Shown: one piece after another, positions 33,912 through 43,201 of the stretch | How positions within the stretch are numbered: the stretch's first letter is position 1 | Layout: each line of letters opens with the position of its first letter | Assembly: GCA_963794415.1 (NCBI GenBank) | Contig: CAWCDI010000004.1 | Span: 372,001 to 436,000, forward strand | Length of the DNA: 64,000 bases | Reading direction: 5' to 3' | DNA from: CAVPTL01 sp963794415 | GTDB lineage: Bacteria; Actinomycetota; Thermoleophilia; Gaiellales; JAICJC01 | Translations under genes and position numbers: made by a program | Notes under the pieces: model-generated | Seen by the model: only the letters and a program-made list of their open reading frames with translations | The model's database searches: none | Told to the model about the DNA's origin: nothing

Positions 33912-35585
33912 ATGTCAGCGCTCTACCGCACCTACCGGCCCCAGGATTTCACCCAGTTCGAGCCGGCCCAGACGCACGTCGTGCGCACCCTGCGAAACGC
34001 GATCGAGATGGATCGCGTGGCGCACGCCTACCTCTTTGCCGGGCCGCGCGGCACGGGCAAGACGTCGATGGCCAAGATCCTCGCGAAGTGCCTGAACTGC
34101 GTGAACGGCCCGACCGTCACGCCGTGCCTCGTGTGCGAGTCGTGCCGCTCCATCCACGATGCCACGTCCATCGACGTGATCGAGCTCGACGCCGCCAGCA
34201 ACCGCGGCATCGACGACATCCGCGAGATCGTTGACAAGGTGGCGCAGCGCCCCGCCGCCGGCCGCCGCAAGGTCTACATCGTCGATGAGGCGCACATGCT
34301 CACGAAGGAGGCCTCGAACGCCGTCCTGAAGACGCTCGAGGAGCCGCCCGAGCACGTGGTCTTCGTGCTCTGCACCACCGAGATGCAGTCGATGCTCGCC
34401 ACCATCCGCAGCCGCTGCCAGCGGTTCGTGTTCCAGCGCCCGGGCCTACCCGAGATCGGGGGCGTCCTGCATCGCATCGCCGAGTCGGAGTCGATCGACA
34501 TCGACCCCGCCGCGATCGGCCTGGTGGCGCGCGCCGCGGGCGGCAGCTTCCGCGACGCCGTCTCGACGCTCGACCAGCTCTCCACCGCGTGCAACGGCCG
34601 CATCGGCGTCGCCGACGTGCGCGAGCTCCTTGGCACCACCGACGGCGAGGTGCTCTTCCAGACCCTCGACATGGTCGCCGACCAGGACGCGGCCGGATGC
34701 CTGCGCGTCATCGCCGCCCAGGTTGACGGGGGTGCCGACCTCGCCTCGCTCGTCACCGACCTGCTCGGCCACCTGCGCGCGATCTTCCTGTGCCAGCAGC
34801 TGGGCGAGCCGCCCGAGGAGGTCGCCGCGACCGACGACGAGCGCGCGCGGTTGAAGGCCCAGGCCGACAGGCTGCAGCCCGCCACCGTGCACCGGCTGGT
34901 GGATCTGCTGCGCGACGCCAACGATCAGGTGCGTGAGGGCGCCGACCCGCGTCTACCGCTGGAGCTCTCGCTGGTGCGCATCTGCCGCCCCGCCGGCGAG
35001 CTCGAGCTGCAGGCGCTCGAGCAGCGCATCGCACGGCTCGAGGCCGGTGCCGCCGCCCAGCCGGCCGCAGCGCCCGCACCCGTCGCTCAGCCCGCTCCGG
35101 CACCGTCGTTCGTGCCCGCTCCTGCGACGCCCCAGGCCGCAGCACCGCCGCCGCCTCCTCCCGCGCCCATCGCGCCGCCGGTCTCCAGCGCCGCACCCGC
35201 CGGCGGGGCCGAGCGCGTGCCCGAGCAGTGGCGCGACATGATCCTGCCCGAGCTCGCCCGCCAGTCGCCGCCGCTCGCAGCGCTCGTGAAGGACGCCTCG
35301 AAGGTGGAGGTCAAGGGCGGCCGCGTGGTGATCACCTTCCCGCAGTCGAAGTCGTTCTCCCGCACCGGGGCCAACGCGCCGAGCTTCCGGAAGATCCTCA
35401 ACCAGGTGCTCGCGATGGCCGCCGGCGGCACCGTGGACGTCGCGCTCGAGATGTCGGACGAGCCCGACGCCGAGCCCGAGCGAAACGGCGAGCCAGAGCA
35501 CCAGGCGACCCTGTCCGAGGACGAGTTTCTCACCCACGTGAAAGACACGTTCGATGCCCGCGAGATCGAGGAGCAGCAGCGATGA
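33912..35585 (+). CDS. dnaX: DNA polymerase III subunit gamma/tau
   Basis: A 557-residue clamp-loader ATPase. Visible are Walker A AGPRGTGKTSMA, the zinc module CLNCVNGPTVTPCLVCESC, Walker B/DExx VDEAHML, sensor SRCQRF, an Ala/Pro-rich linker (about residues 375-430) and a C-terminal tau-like domain. Followed with a 4-bp overlap by ybaB, then recR, the conserved recombination/replication block. Confidence 0.97.
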   Translation: MSALYRTYRPQDFTQFEPAQTHVVRTLRNAIEMDRVAHAYLFAGPRGTGKTSMAKILAKCLNCVNGPTVTPCLVCESCRSIHDATSIDVIELDAASNRGIDDIREIVDKVAQRPAAGRRKVYIVDEAHMLTKEASNAVLKTLEEPPEHVVFVLCTTEMQSMLATIRSRCQRFVFQRPGLPEIGGVLHRIAESESIDIDPAAIGLVARAAGGSFRDAVSTLDQLSTACNGRIGVADVRELLGTTDGEVLFQTLDMVADQDAAGCLRVIAAQVDGGADLASLVTDLLGHLRAIFLCQQLGEPPEEVAATDDERARLKAQADRLQPATVHRLVDLLRDANDQVREGADPRLPLELSLVRICRPAGELELQALEQRIARLEAGAAAQPAAAPAPVAQPAPAPSFVPAPATPQAAAPPPPPPAPIAPPVSSAAPAGGAERVPEQWRDMILPELARQSPPLAALVKDASKVEVKGGRVVITFPQSKSFSRTGANAPSFRKILNQVLAMAAGGTVDVALEMSDEPDAEPERNGEPEHQATLSEDEFLTHVKDTFDAREIEEQQR

Positions 35586-35905
35586 CCAAGATCGATCCCC
35601 AGAAGATGATGGCCCAGCTGGGCCAGATGCAGAAGCAGATGGAAGTGGCTCAGGAGGAGCTGAAGACGCAGTACGTCGAGCACTCCGCGGGCGGCGGCGT
35701 GGTCACCGTGAAGGCCTCCGGCGCCCTCGAGATCACCGAGATCACCATCAAGCCCGAAGCGATCGACCCCGACGATGCCGAGATGCTCCAGGACCTGCTC
35801 GTGAGCGCAGTGAACGGCGCCATCACCGCGGCCCAGCAGCTGCAGCAGCAGCGGATGATGTCGGGCATGGGCGGCCTCGGCGGGCTCGGCATCCCCGGCA
35901 TGTAA
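35582..35905 (+). CDS. ybaB: YbaB/EbfC nucleoid-associated protein
   Basis: A 107-residue DNA-binding protein: a Met/Gln-rich N-terminal helix (MMAQLGQMQKQMEVAQEEL), the central GGGVVTVKASGALEITEITI sheet, and a Gly/Met-rich tail. Overlaps dnaX by 4 bp and precedes recR by 4 bp, as in most bacteria. Confidence 0.95.
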   Translation: MTKIDPQKMMAQLGQMQKQMEVAQEELKTQYVEHSAGGGVVTVKASGALEITEITIKPEAIDPDDAEMLQDLLVSAVNGAITAAQQLQQQRMMSGMGGLGGLGIPGM

Positions 35906-35909
35906 TTCG

Positions 35910-36500
35910 GTGTACGCACCCTCGGTTGACAACCTCATCACGCAGCTCGCCCGCCTGCCCGGCGTGGGCCAGCGAAGCGCGCAGCGCCTTGCCTTCCACC
36001 TGCTGAAGGCGTCGCCCGAGGAGGCCGGCGCGCTCGCGGCCGCGATCGTCGAGGTCAAGGAGAAGATCGGCTTCTGCGAGCGCTGCTACAACCTGGCCGA
36101 GGGGCCGCTCTGCACGATCTGCCTCGACCCGCGCCGCGACGAGTCCCTCATCTGCGTGGTGGAGGACCCCTCCGACGTGATCGCCCTCGAGCGCACGCAC
36201 GAGTACCGCGGGAGCTACCACGTGCTGGGCGGGGCGCTCTCCCCCATCGACGGGGTCGATCCCGAGCACCTGCGCATCGCCGAGCTGATGGCCCGCATCG
36301 AGTCCGGCCACGTGACCGAGGTGCTGCTGGCCACCAACCCGACGATGACGGGCGAGGCGACCGCCAACTACATCGCCGACCGGCTGCGCGACCGGCTCAC
36401 CGTCACCCGCCTTGCGAGCGGCCTGCCGGTGGGCGGCGACCTGGAGTACGCCGACGAGGTCACCCTCGGCCGCGCCCTCCAGGGCCGCCGCGCCATCTGA
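35910..36500 (+). CDS. recR: recombination mediator RecR
   Basis: A 196-residue protein with the N-terminal helix-hairpin-helix (LPGVGQRSAQRLAFHLL), the zinc finger CERCYNLAEGPLCTIC and the Toprim domain (VVEDPSDVIALERT). It acts with RecO/RecF to load RecA on gapped DNA. The start is GTG. Confidence 0.97.
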   Translation: MYAPSVDNLITQLARLPGVGQRSAQRLAFHLLKASPEEAGALAAAIVEVKEKIGFCERCYNLAEGPLCTICLDPRRDESLICVVEDPSDVIALERTHEYRGSYHVLGGALSPIDGVDPEHLRIAELMARIESGHVTEVLLATNPTMTGEATANYIADRLRDRLTVTRLASGLPVGGDLEYADEVTLGRALQGRRAI

Positions 36501-37115
36501 CTACGCGCCGCAGTTGGCCTTCAGATCCTGCCGGAGCAGCGTGAAGTCGCCGCGGTGCGCGGCTGCGATCTCGCGATCGGCGGCCGCCAGCGAGCCGGCG
36601 TCATATCCCCCGGCGTCCTCCGAGGCGCCCGCGGGGTGCACCGGCATGAGCGCCCGCAGCTTCAGGGCGGCAGCGTAGGACTGCGCCACCGCGGCGGAGT
36701 TTCCCGCCGAAGCCGCCGCGTCCCAGTGCCCGTACCACGCGCACTGCGCCTGGCCGATGGCCGCCATCAGGGCGAAGTGCTGCCCGTAGAGCGCATCCGC
36801 CGGCAGGCCGAGCGCCTTCCAGTGGGCCCCCGGCGGCAGGGCGATGGTCCTCGTCACTGCCGCGAACTGCTGGTTCACGGTGGGAGCACGATCGTCCCCG
36901 GCGGTGGATGAGTAGACGGCGGTGGCACCGGCGAGCGCCATCGCGCCCACGGCCACCGCGAGGGCCAGCGGCCGCCACCGGCGGCGCGCGGGCGTTCGAT
37001 CCGGGGCCGAGCCCACGATGCGGTCGCGCATGGCCGCGGCCTCGATCCCGGGCAGCGGGCGAAGCGCCGCAGCCGGGTCGTGCCGCTGGAGCAGGGTGAT
37101 CAGCTCGTCAGACAT
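36501..37115 (-). CDS. single-span membrane protein, possible anti-sigma partner
   Basis: A 204-residue protein: cytoplasmic N-terminus (residues 1-45), one membrane helix (about 49-67) and an extracytoplasmic domain with two or three Cys and CAWYGHWD. Its start overlaps the ECF sigma stop (TGATG). The topology and coupling are those of anti-sigma factors, but the zinc HxxxCxxC motif is absent. Anti-sigma function is inferred from context. Confidence 0.7.
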   Translation of the reverse strand: MSDELITLLQRHDPAAALRPLPGIEAAAMRDRIVGSAPDRTPARRRWRPLALAVAVGAMALAGATAVYSSTAGDDRAPTVNQQFAAVTRTIALPPGAHWKALGLPADALYGQHFALMAAIGQAQCAWYGHWDAAASAGNSAAVAQSYAAALKLRALMPVHPAGASEDAGGYDAGSLAAADREIAAAHRGDFTLLRQDLKANCGA

Positions 37116-37684
37116 CAGAGTCCTCCTTGAGAGAGCAGCGTGGTCGCGCCCGCGGGCGCGTCCTCCAGTTCGAGCTCGCGCGCCAGGCGCCGGCGCGCCC
37201 GCATGAGCCGCACGGCAACGTTGGCGCGGGTGCAGCCGAGCACCACGGCGATCGCGTCGCGGTCGAGCCGGTCCCACGCCGTGAGCAGGAGCACCTCGCG
37301 ATCGCGCTCGTCGAGCCGCCCGAGCGCCGCGCGGATGGCCTCGCGCTCCCCCACCGACGCCGCCGGATCGGGGGTCGAGAGCGGGCCGGACGAGAGCCGG
37401 CGCGTGAGGTGGTCGCGCCGGCGGTCGCCGCGGCGCTGGTTCAGGCGGATGTTGCGGGCAACGCCGATCAGCCACGGAAGCGGCTCGGCCGGCACGTCGT
37501 CCAGCCGCCGCCAGCACACCAGGAACGTCTCGGCGGTCACGTCGTCGGCGAGCTCGGGGTCGCGCCGCCAGAGGTAGGCGCGCACGGCCTCGCGGTGGGC
37601 ATCGAAGAGCGCCTCGAAGCGCAGTTCTCGTTTGTCGGGGGGCAAGCGCCGTCCTCCAGGTTCGGGGTCAGTCTGCCACTCCAT
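37115..37684 (-). CDS. ECF RNA polymerase sigma factor
   Basis: A 189-residue sigma-70 family protein. Region 2 is FDAHREAVRAYLWRRDPELADDVTAETFLVCWRRLDDVP, and region 4 is LDERDREVLLLTAWDRLDRDAIAVVLGCTRANVAVRLMRARRRL. The ATG at 37684 is chosen. Coupled to a membrane protein that is probably its regulator. Confidence 0.92.
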   Translation of the reverse strand: MEWQTDPEPGGRRLPPDKRELRFEALFDAHREAVRAYLWRRDPELADDVTAETFLVCWRRLDDVPAEPLPWLIGVARNIRLNQRRGDRRRDHLTRRLSSGPLSTPDPAASVGEREAIRAALGRLDERDREVLLLTAWDRLDRDAIAVVLGCTRANVAVRLMRARRRLARELELEDAPAGATTLLSQGGL

Positions 37685-37753
37685 GTCCGGCACCGGCCTC
37701 GCGATTGCGCCCGACCTGCGCGATCGCGTCGCGCATCTGGGAGACTGATAGGC

Positions 37754-39124
37754 GTGATCGACGCGACCTCCATGCACCGCTACACCGACGTCACGGAGCG
37801 TCTGGCGCAGGCCATCCTGGAGTACACGCGCGACCGCCTGCGGCTGAATCCCGTGCCGCTCGACGGGCCGCGCTCGCCGCAGGAGCTGGCCGCTGCAGCC
37901 GGGCAGACCATCACCACCGAGGGCCTCGGCGGGCCCGAGGCGCTTCGCATCTTCGACGAGATCCTCTCCGAGGCGTGCGTCTCGGTGGACAACCCGCGCT
38001 ACCTCGCATTCATCCCCGCTGCGCCCACCGAGTCGGCGACCCTGTTCGACCTCGTGGTGGGCGCGTCGTCCATCTACGGCGGCAGCTGGCTCGAGGGTGC
38101 CGGCGCGGTCTACGCCGAGAACCAGGCGCTTCGGTGGATCGCCGACCTCGCCGGCATGCCCGAGCAGGCAGGCGGCTGCTTCGTCTCGGGCGGCACCATC
38201 GGCAACCTCTCCGCCCTCGTCGCGGCCCGCTACACGTACCTGGCCGAGCGCGGCGGCGAGCGGCCGGCGCGGCTGAAGATCGCCGCCACGGGCGAGGCGC
38301 ACTCCTCCATCGTCTCGGCCGCTCAGGTGATGGATGTGGACGTGCTGCAGGTCGCGCCCGACGAGCGCGGCCGGCTCACCGGAAAGGCGCTCGAGGCGGC
38401 CATCGCCGAGCAGGGCGACGAGGGCCTCTTCGCGGTGGTCGCGACGTCGGGCACCACCAACCTCGGCATCATCGACGACCTCGCCGGCGTCGCCGAGGTG
38501 TGCGACCGGCGCGACCTCTGGATGCACGTGGACGGCGCCTACGGCGGCGCCGGCCTCGCGGCTCCCTCCGTGCGCCCCAGGTTCCAGGGCATCGAGCACG
38601 CCGACAGCTTCATCGTGGACCCGCACAAGTGGCTCTTCGCGCCGTTCGACTGCTGCGCGCTCCTCTACAAGCGCCCGCAGCTGGCGCGCGCCGCCCACAC
38701 CCAGCACGCCGGCTACCTCGACGCGATCCAGTCCGAGAGCGAGTGGAACCCGTCCGACTACGCCGTGCACCTCTCGCGGCGCGCCCGCGGCCTGCCGTTC
38801 TGGTTCTCGCTCGCGGTGCACGGCACCGCCGCCTACTCCTACGCCGTCGAGTCCACGCTCGCGGTCGCCCAGGAGGGCGCCGAGGAGATCCGCTCGCGTC
38901 CCGACCTCGAGCTCCTGAGCGAGCCCGAGCTCTCGGTGCTCTGCTTCCGGCGCATCGGCTGGGGCCCCGAGAACTACGCGGCCTGGAGCGCGGAGATGCT
39001 CGAGCGCGGCTTTGCGTTCGTCACGCCGACCGTCCTGAACGGCGAGATCGTGACGCGGTTTGCCATAGTCAACCCGCTCACCACCCTCACCGATATCAAA
39101 GCGATCCTGGATACCATGAGGTGA
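37754..39124 (+). CDS. group II PLP-dependent (aromatic-L-amino-acid-type) decarboxylase
   Basis: A 456-residue fold-type I enzyme. The PLP lysine is in DPHKWLFAPFDCC, preceded by HVDGAYGG (the Asp that contacts the pyridine) and SGGTIGNLSAL. Members decarboxylate aromatic amino acids, glutamate or related substrates. The GTG at 37754 is used; an ATG at 37772 is an alternative. Its stop touches the lysC start. Substrate not assigned. Confidence 0.9.
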   Translation: MIDATSMHRYTDVTERLAQAILEYTRDRLRLNPVPLDGPRSPQELAAAAGQTITTEGLGGPEALRIFDEILSEACVSVDNPRYLAFIPAAPTESATLFDLVVGASSIYGGSWLEGAGAVYAENQALRWIADLAGMPEQAGGCFVSGGTIGNLSALVAARYTYLAERGGERPARLKIAATGEAHSSIVSAAQVMDVDVLQVAPDERGRLTGKALEAAIAEQGDEGLFAVVATSGTTNLGIIDDLAGVAEVCDRRDLWMHVDGAYGGAGLAAPSVRPRFQGIEHADSFIVDPHKWLFAPFDCCALLYKRPQLARAAHTQHAGYLDAIQSESEWNPSDYAVHLSRRARGLPFWFSLAVHGTAAYSYAVESTLAVAQEGAEEIRSRPDLELLSEPELSVLCFRRIGWGPENYAAWSAEMLERGFAFVTPTVLNGEIVTRFAIVNPLTTLTDIKAILDTMR

Positions 39125-40393
39125 ATGGCGGTCTCATCCCCCTCTACTGAGCCGTCACCCCAGCGGGTGATGGTGATGAAATTTGGCGGCTCCTCGGTCG
39201 CCGACGCCGACAAGATCCGGCGCGTGGCCGAGCGCATGGTCGCTGCCCACGAGGCCGGCCGAAGCGTCGTCGGCGTGGTCTCGGCGATGGGCAAGACCAC
39301 CGACCAGCTCGTGTCGCTGGCCGCCGACGTCTCGCGGCACCCGCACCCGCGCGAGATGGACATGCTGCTCTCCACCGGCGAGCGCATCTCCGCCGCGCTC
39401 TGCGCCATGGCGATCGAGGATCTGGGCCACCGCGCCGTCTCGCTCACCGGCTCGCAGGCGGGCATCGTCACCGACACGGTGCACACCAAGGCCAAGATCG
39501 TCGAGATCCGCCCGCGCCGCATCGAGGAGGCCCTCGCCCGCGGCGAGATCGTGCTCGTCGCCGGCTTCCAGGGCGTCTCCACGGAGTACGACGTGACCAC
39601 CCTCGGCCGCGGCGGGTCGGACACCACCGCCGTCGCCCTGGCCGCCGCGCTCGGCGGCGACTGCGAGATCTACACCGACGTCGACGGCGTGTTCAGCGCC
39701 GATCCGCGCATCGTGCCAAACGCGATGAAGCTGCCCGAGGTCTCGGCCACCGAGATGCTCGAGATGGCCGGCTCCGGTGCCCGGGTGCTGCAGCTGCGCT
39801 CGGTCGAGTTCGCCCGTAACCACGGGGTAGCCATCCATGTACGCTCAACGTTCTCCGATTCCGAGGGAACGTGGATTCGAGAGGACGGAACGATGGAAGA
39901 CGCCATCATCTCCGGGATCACCCACACCACGGATGAGGTGTATGTCACCCTCACCGACGTGCCCGACAAGCCCGGTACCGCCGCCAGCATCTTCAACGCC
40001 GTGGCGGCCGCCCACATCAACGTGGACACCATCATCCAAAACGCCGTGGTGCACGGCGACGCGGACGTGACGTTCTCGATCCCCACCGACGACCTGCCGC
40101 TGATGCGCGACACCATCGACGGCCTGTGCCGCGACCTGGGCCTGCACTGGCGGGTGGACGAGACCGCCGCCAAGGTGAGCCTCATCGGCGCCGGCATGAA
40201 GAGCCACCCGGGCGTCGCGGCCAAGATGTTCCAGACCCTCGCCTCGAACGAGATCAACGTGCGCATGATCGCCACCTCACCCATCAAGGTGTCGTGCGTG
40301 ATCCCGCGCGACCACGTGACCGACGCCGTCTCGGCGCTGCACACGGCGTTCGAGTCCGAGATCGAGCTGAGCCACCGAGGCCCCAATGAGTAG
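39125..40393 (+). CDS. lysC: aspartate kinase
   Basis: A 422-residue aspartokinase, the first step of lysine, threonine and methionine synthesis. The kinase motif KFGGSSVADADKI is near the N-terminus, TLGRGGSDTTAVALAAALG follows, and two C-terminal ACT domains carry the allosteric site (VPDKPGTAASIFNAVA and GVAAKMFQTLASNEINVRMI). It overlaps asd by 8 bp, forming the usual lysC-asd operon. Confidence 0.97.
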   Translation: MAVSSPSTEPSPQRVMVMKFGGSSVADADKIRRVAERMVAAHEAGRSVVGVVSAMGKTTDQLVSLAADVSRHPHPREMDMLLSTGERISAALCAMAIEDLGHRAVSLTGSQAGIVTDTVHTKAKIVEIRPRRIEEALARGEIVLVAGFQGVSTEYDVTTLGRGGSDTTAVALAAALGGDCEIYTDVDGVFSADPRIVPNAMKLPEVSATEMLEMAGSGARVLQLRSVEFARNHGVAIHVRSTFSDSEGTWIREDGTMEDAIISGITHTTDEVYVTLTDVPDKPGTAASIFNAVAAAHINVDTIIQNAVVHGDADVTFSIPTDDLPLMRDTIDGLCRDLGLHWRVDETAAKVSLIGAGMKSHPGVAAKMFQTLASNEINVRMIATSPIKVSCVIPRDHVTDAVSALHTAFESEIELSHRGPNE

Positions 40394-41423
40394 CGTCAAG
40401 CTGGCGGTCGTCGGCGCAACCGGCGCGGTCGGGCCCGAGGTGCTGAAGGTGCTCGAGGAGCGCAGCTTCCCGGCCTCGGAGGTGGTGCCGTTCGCATCGG
40501 CGCGCTCGGCGGGCAAGCGGGTGGCCTTCGCCGGCGAGCAGCTGGAGGTGCGCGAGCTCACCAACGATGCCCTCGAGGGCTTCGACCTCGCGCTCTTCTC
40601 GGCCGGCGGCAGCACGTCGAAGCAGTACGCGCCCGAGGCGGTTGCCCGCGGCTGCGTGGTGATCGACAAGTCGAGCGCCTACCGCATGGATCCCGACGTG
40701 CCGCTCATCGTCCCGGAGGTCAACCCCGAGACGGCCGACGCGCACCGCGGCATCATCGCGAACCCCAACTGCTCCACCATCCAGTTCGTGGCGGTGCTGA
40801 AGCCCCTGCTCGACGCCGCCGGGCTCCAGCACGTGACGGTCTCCACCTACCAGGCCGTGAGCGGCACGGGCACCAAGGCCATGGACGAGCTCGCCGCTCA
40901 GAGCCGCGCAGTGCTGGCCGACGAGCCCGTCGTGAGCAGCGTCTACCCGCAGCAGATCGCGTTCAACGCGCTGCCGCACTGCGACGTGTTCGACGCCGAG
41001 GGCAACACGCAGGAAGAGACCAAGCTCATCCACGAGAGCCGCAAGATCCTCGGCCTCCCGCAGCTCGGCATCTCGGCCACCGCCGTGCGGGTGCCGGTGT
41101 GGCGCGGGCACTCCGAGGCCGTGTGGATCGAGACCACCGACCCGCTCTCAGCCGACCAGGCGCGCGAGCTGCTCGGACGGGCCCCCGGCGTGGTCGTGCT
41201 CGATGACCCGGCCGCCAACAGCTATCCCACCCCCATCGCGGCCTCCGGCCGGGATGAGGTGTTCGTGGGGCGCATCCGCCGCGATCCGTCGCGGCGAAAC
41301 GGGCTTGCGCTCTGGATCGTCGCCGACAACCTGCGCAAGGGCGCAGCCACCAACGGCGTGCAGATCGCAGAGACGCTCGTTGCCCGTGACCTCGTCCGCG
41401 TACCGGGAGCTGCTGCCGCCTAG
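40386..41423 (+). CDS. asd: aspartate-semialdehyde dehydrogenase
   Basis: A 345-residue enzyme that reduces aspartyl phosphate to the semialdehyde with NADPH. It has GATGAVGPEVLKVLEER at the N-terminus, the catalytic Cys in NPNCSTIQ, and VPVWRGHSEAVWIE with the active-site His. Coupled to lysC and to a zinc-ribbon membrane protein downstream. Confidence 0.97.
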   Translation: MSSVKLAVVGATGAVGPEVLKVLEERSFPASEVVPFASARSAGKRVAFAGEQLEVRELTNDALEGFDLALFSAGGSTSKQYAPEAVARGCVVIDKSSAYRMDPDVPLIVPEVNPETADAHRGIIANPNCSTIQFVAVLKPLLDAAGLQHVTVSTYQAVSGTGTKAMDELAAQSRAVLADEPVVSSVYPQQIAFNALPHCDVFDAEGNTQEETKLIHESRKILGLPQLGISATAVRVPVWRGHSEAVWIETTDPLSADQARELLGRAPGVVVLDDPAANSYPTPIAASGRDEVFVGRIRRDPSRRNGLALWIVADNLRKGAATNGVQIAETLVARDLVRVPGAAAA

Positions 41424-41869
41424 TGCAATCCCGGCGCGGAAATCTCTGCCCCGTGTGCCTCGGGGATGTGCGGCTGGGTGTATGCGATCACCACGGGCTG
41501 TGGGCTCCCAATCAGCTCTCCACCGCGCTCGACATGCGAAACGCCACGCGGCACACGTGGTTTCCGTTCACGCCCATCCTGCACGCCTGCCCGCGGTGCC
41601 TCGGCGAGGTCGCCGAGAGCCGGTCGGGCTACGAGTGCGTCGATCACCATTCGCACGGCCCGTATCAGCTCGACGAGCTGCTCGGCCCCAGCGCCCAGCG
41701 CGAGGCGGCGGCCGAGCGCGAGCGCCTGGCACGCGCCCACGAGCGAAAGCGCGAGGCCCCGGCGGCGATCTCGCTGCCGCGGGTGCAGCTGCCCGACATG
41801 GCGCACGTCGCCGGCATCACGGCGGGCGGCGCGCTCATCATCACCACGCTCGTCTACCTCAGCAAGTAG
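41423..41869 (+). CDS. double zinc-ribbon, tail-anchored hypothetical protein
   Basis: A 148-residue protein starting with GTG that overlaps the asd stop. It has two Cys-x2-Cys knuckles (CPVCLGDV, CPRCLGEV), each followed by a Cys/His pair (VCDHHG, ECVDHH), a charged helix and one C-terminal membrane segment (ITAGGALIITTLVYL). Not recognised; an internal duplication of the zinc module is evident. Confidence 0.75.
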   Translation: MQSRRGNLCPVCLGDVRLGVCDHHGLWAPNQLSTALDMRNATRHTWFPFTPILHACPRCLGEVAESRSGYECVDHHSHGPYQLDELLGPSAQREAAAERERLARAHERKREAPAAISLPRVQLPDMAHVAGITAGGALIITTLVYLSK

Positions 41870-41872
41870 GGG

Positions 41873-42598
41873 TCACGCCACGGTCGAAGCCGAGATCGGC
41901 TTCGTGGTGGGCTGCGCCGAGCCGCCTGCCGGCTCGACCGTGACCGCCACCGTGTCGCCGGCCTGGGCCGTGACCGGGAGGTCGAAGCTGGTGCGCCCGC
42001 CGCTGAACGTGCCGGCAGAGACCGGCTTGGAGTTCGGGGCGATCACCCACGCCTGGTAGGTCTTCCCGCTGGGCGGAGCGGATGCGTCGGCGATCATCGT
42101 CGCCTTGCCGCTCGAGTCCACGAACACGGTGCCGACCTTCGGCAGCGCGACGCTCGTGGCGCTGCCGTAGATGGTGTCGTTGGTGTTCGTGAGGTCGTGG
42201 CGCAGCGAGATGTTCCACGCAAAGAGGCCGACGACCGCGACCGCCAGCACCGGCACGGCGATCCGCGCGAAGCGCGGCCACCAGCCGGGCATGTCACGCG
42301 ACTGGCGCGCCTTCCGATCCTGGTCTGCGACCTCGGGATCCGGCAGCTCGGCAGAGAACGCCGGCGGCGCGTCGATCGCGGCCATCAGCCGGTCGCGCAG
42401 CTCGGGCGGCGGCGTCATCCGCGGGGCGGTGAGGGCGAGCATCGCGACGGTCTGCTCGGACTCGCGCAGGTCGGCGGCGCACTCCTCGCATTCGGCCAGA
42501 TGTTTCTCGACGCGCACGGTCTCCTCCGGGTCAAGCGCTCCCAGGACGTGCGACGGGATCAGCTCGTGGACGTGTTCCACTGATCCTCCATCCGCCAT
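41873..42598 (-). CDS. RskA-family anti-sigma factor
   Basis: A 241-residue membrane protein: an N-terminal zinc anti-sigma domain with HxxxCxxC (H33, C37, C40), one membrane helix (about residues 111-130) and an extracytoplasmic RskA domain (TYQAWVIAPNSKPVSAGTF). It overlaps the sigma gene by 40 bp, so the two are translated together. Release would follow regulated proteolysis, as in the SigK/RskA family. Confidence 0.92.
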   Translation of the reverse strand: MADGGSVEHVHELIPSHVLGALDPEETVRVEKHLAECEECAADLRESEQTVAMLALTAPRMTPPPELRDRLMAAIDAPPAFSAELPDPEVADQDRKARQSRDMPGWWPRFARIAVPVLAVAVVGLFAWNISLRHDLTNTNDTIYGSATSVALPKVGTVFVDSSGKATMIADASAPPSGKTYQAWVIAPNSKPVSAGTFSGGRTSFDLPVTAQAGDTVAVTVEPAGGSAQPTTKPISASTVA

Positions 42599-43179
42599 CC
42601 GGTGTCTTCCAATGCCTTGCGCAGCGCCTTCAGCGCCGCGAACGTCCTGCTCTTGATGGTGCCCATGGGCACCGAGAGCATCTCGGCGAGCTCCGACTGC
42701 GTGTAGCCGCCGAAGTACGCCAGCTCGATCACCTCGCGGTGGGCTGCGGGCAACGTCGCCATCGCCTCGCGGATCTGACCGCGGGCAGAGGACAGCCAGG
42801 CCAGCTGATCGGGAGCGGGCTCGGTGCTGGGCACCTCGGTGCGCTCCTCGTCCAGCTGATCTGCCCGGCGGCGCTGCTCGCGCCGCACCAGATCCACTGC
42901 CTTGTTATGCGTCATTGTCAAAATCCACGTCGATGACTGTCCCCTTGTGGGATCGAACGAGGCCGCATTCTTCCAAACGGCAAGGAATGCGTCCTGAACC
43001 ACATCCGCTGCGAGATCCCTGTCTCGCACGATCCGAACTGCCAGCGAATACGCCGCCTCGCTGTAGCGGTCGTACAATTTCGCAAACGCCTCCCGGTCTC
43101 CATCGCGTACCTTCGCGAGGAGCTCGTGATCCGGAGGGAGCTCTGGCTTGACTCCTGTGTGAGGCTCGTTGTCTGGCAT
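42559..43179 (-). CDS. ECF sigma factor (SigK-like)
   Basis: A 206-residue sigma factor: region 2 AFAKLYDRYSEAAYSLAVRIVRDRDLAADVVQDAFLAVWK, and region 4 LPAAHREVIELAYFGGYTQSELAEMLSVPMGTIKSRTFAALKALR. The downstream RskA-like anti-sigma overlaps its last 13 codons. Confidence 0.94.
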   Translation of the reverse strand: MPDNEPHTGVKPELPPDHELLAKVRDGDREAFAKLYDRYSEAAYSLAVRIVRDRDLAADVVQDAFLAVWKNAASFDPTRGQSSTWILTMTHNKAVDLVRREQRRRADQLDEERTEVPSTEPAPDQLAWLSSARGQIREAMATLPAAHREVIELAYFGGYTQSELAEMLSVPMGTIKSRTFAALKALRKALEDTGWRMEDQWNTSTS

Positions 43180-43201
43180 TCGGCGGAGAGACCTTTTCGG
43201 T

